Of a stretch of DNA of 64,000 bases, positions 61,246-64,000 are shown piece by piece. The notes under the pieces were generated by a model. That model ran no database searches, was not told the origin of the DNA, and saw nothing but the letters and a program-made list of their open reading frames with translations. Each line of letters begins with the position of its first letter. Position 1 is the first letter of the stretch. Position numbers and translations under genes: made by a program. The DNA is from Chloroflexota bacterium (GTDB lineage Bacteria > Chloroflexota > UBA6077 > FW602-bin22 > CADDYW01): assembly GCA_021324795.1 (NCBI GenBank), contig JAJPIK010000053.1:1-64000 (forward strand), given 5' to 3'.

Positions 61246-61500
61246 CAGACGGTGTTTGTCGCTTCCTTCATCGCCGGCCTGATCTCGATCTACTTCTTCG
61301 GCCTGGTTCGCCTGCCCGGTGAAGTGTCCGAAGGCGCCACCGACCGGCCTCCGCTCTTCTCCCCGATCCTCGCCCTGTCCAAGCTGATCCGCGGGACGCG
61401 CCGCTACCCGCATTTCACGCGCTTTCTCCTGGCCGCGTCGGTGTACCGGATCGGGCTGAACCTGCCGGTGGCGCTCTATCCGACGGGCGCCGGCTTAGCG
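61246..61500 (+). pseudogene. MFS transporter fragment
   Basis: About 80 codons read like the middle of an MFS carrier: a helix FVASFIAGLISIYFFGLVRL, a cytoplasmic loop with RPPLFSP, then RFLLAASVYRIGLNLPVALY, a typical helix-7 start. Neither beginning nor end of the gene is present. It abuts the WrbA-like remnant on the opposite strand. Confidence 0.7.
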
Positions 61501-61515
61501 ATCCTGCCCCGCGCT

Positions 61516-62121
61516 TTAGAGATGGAGAACCTTCTCCATGCCCCGATCCCCCTGGCCGAGCTGCTCTTCGGCCCACCTCTTCAAGGGTACGTTGTCCCAG
61601 TTACGGGTCAGCCAATACTGCGAGCTTGGCTCCCAGTCGGGATCTGGTCCCAGGGGATTGTCGTCGGTCGCCAGGGCCCCGAGAAGCTGTCGGCGAATCG
61701 GCGAACAGCGGGCGAGCAAAGCCGGGTCTTGCTGGATGTAGTCCGTTGGTCGAAGCCAGCGGTGATGGTAGCCATAGTACATCACTTTGCGGACTTTGTT
61801 CGACAGATTGGGGGCCACGCAATGCCACACCGCGGTTCGCCAGACCAGCGCCGTTCCCGGACGGACGTTCAGACGCAAGACCTCGGCGGGATCGACCTGA
61901 AAGTCCATGTCCCGAAGCTCCTGAGGTTTGCGCTTATGGCTCCCGGGTACGAGGCAAAGCTCACCCGAGTTGTATTCGGTCAAGTCCGAGAGATAGTAGC
62001 CAACCTTGATCTCCATGAAAGGCACGAACCCATCCAGAGACGGAGCCTCGAAGAGGTATGGACCGCAGAGATTCGGATGCCAGCCGTACCCGTTCCCCGT
62101 GCTTGGGGGACAGATGCCGTG
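61516..62121 (-). pseudogene. Truncated phytanoyl-CoA dioxygenase-like (PhyH) gene
   Basis: The frame from a TAG at 62122-62124 down to 61516 reads GNGYGWHPNLCGPYLFEAPS, then VGYYLSDLTEYNSGELCLVPGSHK and WHCVAPN, as in PhyH Fe(II)/2-oxoglutarate oxygenases. The N-terminal third is cut off by the TAG, and the iron-binding HxD reads HPN. A shorter start at 62025 would lack the first metal ligand. Probably inactive. Confidence 0.75.
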
Positions 62122-62273
62122 CTACTTTTCGGAGTCTTCGTGAAGTATCCTCTCGTCTATATACGCATTCGGTGGTACCATCCTATCTAGCCCGGATTAG
62201 CGTGTCAACTATCCGCTTTGGTCTTGGGTGTTGTAGGATAGCGACAGCGGTTCTTGTTGAATGGGAGGCAGAG

Positions 62274-62495
62274 GTGGCTGAGAGTAACGAGATCGAGTAC
62301 GAGATTAGCGCTACCGCGATTGAAGCTTTTATCGGCCTGCACGGCCTGGTACCCATCCCTCCCGAGCTGATGCCGCGTGTCCTGCGAGGGGTCCACGAGC
62401 ATCGAGAGGCGATGCGGCGCTTTGCCGCGGCGGGGATTGAGCTGCGCGACGTTTTCCCGTCCCAGGTCTACAAAGTGATGAGGAGCGAGCCATGA
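62274..62495 (+). CDS. AtzG-like small amidase partner (DUF4089-like)
   Basis: This 73-residue protein fits the small subunits that precede AtzE/GatA-type amidases: IEAFIGLHGLVPIPPELMPRVL, split as IEAFIGLHGL and VPIPPELMPRVL, is the family's GLxxPPExxPxV pattern. GGGAGG at 62263-62268 supports the GTG at 62274. Its stop overlaps the amidase start by 4 bp (ATGA), so the two are made together, probably as a GatC/GatA-like complex. Confidence 0.72.
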   Translation: MAESNEIEYEISATAIEAFIGLHGLVPIPPELMPRVLRGVHEHREAMRRFAAAGIELRDVFPSQVYKVMRSEP

Positions 62496-63883
62496 ACTTG
62501 GCCTTTGCAACGATCAGCGAGGTTGCGCCAGACGTCGCTCGCGGCGCAATTTCGCCAATCGAGCTTACTCAAGCGGCCCTCGCTCAGATCGAGCGTTTCG
62601 AAGGACGTCTCAATTGCTATATCACTGTGCTCCGCGATTCGGCTTTGGAGCAAGCTAGCCGGGCCGAGGCCGAAATTCGTCAGGGTAACTACCGGGGACC
62701 GCTGCACGGGATTCCGGTCGCGATCAAAGACAATCTCGAAACTGCCGGTATCCGGAGCACCGCGGGATCGAAGATCCTGGCCGACTATGTGCCAGTGGAA
62801 GATACACCTGCCGTCGCTCGCTTGCGCGCAGCCGGTGCGGTCATTCTCGGCAAGACGAACCTGCACGAGTTTGGGATGGGGGCGACATCGATCAATCCCC
62901 ACTACGGACCGTCGCGTAATCCATGGAATCCGGAATGCATTACCGGTGGATCAAGTGGCGGGTCTGCCGCGGCAGTGGCGGCCGGAATGTGTCTCGCGGC
63001 CCTTGGGACGGACGCGGGGGGCTCGGTGCGGATTCCTTCGGCCATCTGTGGCGTCGTCGGCCTGAAGCAGACCCACGGGCGGGTGCCCATTCGTGGCTGC
63101 ATCGGCGCGAGCAATCCCACGGTCGACCACATCGGACCAATCACTCGCTCGGTCGCCGACGCCGTGCTGCTCTTACAGGCGATCGTTGGCCCCGATCCCC
63201 GCGATCCTACCACCGAGAACGTTCCGCCACTTCCCGCGAATCTCGACCTCACTGGTGGAGTAGCCGGCCTGCGCATCGGGGTTCCGACCGTGCACTATTT
63301 TGAGGAGACCGACCCCGAGGTCGAGACGCTGGTGCGCACGGCGATTGCCGAGCTCGGCCGTCTGGGCGCGACGATCGTCGACGTTGCGATCCCTGATCAC
63401 CCTGCCCTGCTGGCCGGATTGGCCGGTTTAGGGGCCGAGCGACTTGCTTACCATTGGACCTGGATGCAGACACGGCTTGAAGATTACGGGGTCGACGTCC
63501 AGGTAAGTCTCCTGTCTGCTCAGCTCATACCGGCCGTCGACTATGCCATTGCCCTGCGGGCCCGGCGCATTCTCGCCGAACGCTATCGCGAGGTATTCCA
63601 GCAGGTAGACCTCCTGGCAACGCCGACGGTCGTCGTGCCCGCCTATCGGATTGCCGAGGTCGACGAGACAATGCGAGATCCCGCGCTCCTCGCGCGAAAT
63701 ACTCGTCTGGCGAATCTGACGGGGTTGCCCGCGATCAGCCTGCCGGCCGGATTGACCCAAAGTGGACTGCCAGTTGGCCTGCAGCTCATCGGCCAGGCAT
63801 TCGAGGAAGGTCGCCTGCTCCAGGCCGCGGCCGCGTATGAAAAAGCGACCGATTGGCACACCCGGCGACCGCCTCTGATCTAG
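62492..63883 (+). CDS. Amidase signature family enzyme
   Basis: This 463-residue hydrolase has the Ser-Ser-Lys triad: Lys in IPVAIKDNLETAG, a Ser in GGSSGGSAAAVAAG and the nucleophile in GTDAGGSVRIPSA. It resembles AtzE/GatA-like amidases, so an amide or biuret-type substrate is plausible. Upstream is the AtzG-like subunit gene. Confidence 0.92.
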   Translation: MNLAFATISEVAPDVARGAISPIELTQAALAQIERFEGRLNCYITVLRDSALEQASRAEAEIRQGNYRGPLHGIPVAIKDNLETAGIRSTAGSKILADYVPVEDTPAVARLRAAGAVILGKTNLHEFGMGATSINPHYGPSRNPWNPECITGGSSGGSAAAVAAGMCLAALGTDAGGSVRIPSAICGVVGLKQTHGRVPIRGCIGASNPTVDHIGPITRSVADAVLLLQAIVGPDPRDPTTENVPPLPANLDLTGGVAGLRIGVPTVHYFEETDPEVETLVRTAIAELGRLGATIVDVAIPDHPALLAGLAGLGAERLAYHWTWMQTRLEDYGVDVQVSLLSAQLIPAVDYAIALRARRILAERYREVFQQVDLLATPTVVVPAYRIAEVDETMRDPALLARNTRLANLTGLPAISLPAGLTQSGLPVGLQLIGQAFEEGRLLQAAAAYEKATDWHTRRPPLI

Positions 63884-64000
63884 CCCTGCTCGACCGGATA
63901 CCCCGCCGCTTTCCAGGCCGGCAATCCGCCTTCGATTGCCCGTGCCTGGTAGCCATCGGATCGGAGCATATCTGCCGCTCGCTCGCATCGTGCGCTTCCC
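63880..64000 (-). CDS. Rhodanese-domain protein, C-terminal end (partial)
   Basis: The visible 39 codons read ...ERAADMLRSDGYQARAIEGG then LPAWKAAGYPVEQG, the usual end of a rhodanese sulfurtransferase domain (GGxxAWxxAGYPV). The start lies beyond the right edge. It overlaps the convergent amidase gene by 4 bp. Confidence 0.8.
   Translation of the reverse strand, partial: GSARCERAADMLRSDGYQARAIEGGLPAWKAAGYPVEQG

Noticed and set aside
61252-62190. 312-codon plus-strand frame as a gene
   Set aside because: Only its first 80 codons resemble a protein (MFS fragment); the rest is the antisense of the PhyH remnant.

Overview
The window looks like part of a chromosome from a GC-rich (about 60% by eye), aerobic or facultative bacterium, most plausibly a Chloroflexota of the Thermomicrobia/Sphaerobacter type. 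The assignment is an inference from content: several Tat/lipoprotein-type sugar-binding proteins, two sulfatases, LLM flavoproteins, NnrS/DUF1858/DUF2249 proteins, HPP-family and NarI-like membrane proteins, and short interspersed repeats of the GTCATTCTGAGCGAAGCG kind. No rRNA, tRNA, CRISPR array, phage or transposase gene was recognised.

Layout. 0.1-10.3 kb: a complete carbohydrate ABC importer (two permeases and a binding protein, minus strand), a medium-chain dehydrogenase, a PIN/ribbon-helix-helix toxin-antitoxin pair, then an orphan binding protein followed by an APH-like kinase, an acetamidase/formamidase and an SMP-30 lactonase. 10.4-20 kb: an MFS exporter, a sensor kinase with a damaged ATP lid, Gfo/Idh dehydrogenase with L-rhamnose mutarotase, PadR regulator, MarC, SRAP, a mandelate-racemase-type enzyme, an SDR and a small RRM RNA-binding protein. 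20-29.5 kb: a binding protein coupled to a large sensor kinase, a permease remnant, a sulfatase, an MFS transporter, mannonate dehydratase and a polysaccharide deacetylase. 29.5-43.6 kb: LLM oxidoreductase, dienelactone hydrolase, ChrB-like protein plus a large GT39-like membrane protein, argC, an FTR1-like metal permease, aldo/keto reductase, a DHA2 MFS pump, a second sulfatase and a paralogous binding protein. Much of 0-43 kb reads as uptake and catabolism of (sulfated) plant or algal sugars.

43.8-60.5 kb is the distinctive part: a nitrogen-oxide/redox cluster. It holds two Crp/Fnr regulators, two NnrS-type heme proteins (one with DUF1858-like domains at both ends), SufT, a SufR-like Fe-S regulator, DoxX, DUF2249, ScdA_N and DUF1858 proteins, a cupin, DUF488, and a six-gene operon for a membrane-attached molybdopterin oxidoreductase (NarI-like cytochrome b, Mo subunit, four-cluster ferredoxin, Rieske protein, small membrane protein, HPP-family putative nitrite channel). 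Inside it lies the best find: a carboxymuconolactone decarboxylase/AhpD-like gene (50429-50971, minus) whose redox motif reads Cys-Pro-Phe-UGA, followed at once by a SECIS-like hairpin, so it is probably a selenoprotein that ordinary gene calling splits in two. A second in-frame UGA occurs 0.7 kb away near the start of an otherwise intact ScdA_N gene.

60.7-62.1 kb is a small gene graveyard (WrbA-like, MFS and PhyH fragments). The window ends with an AtzG-like/amidase pair and the end of a rhodanese gene.
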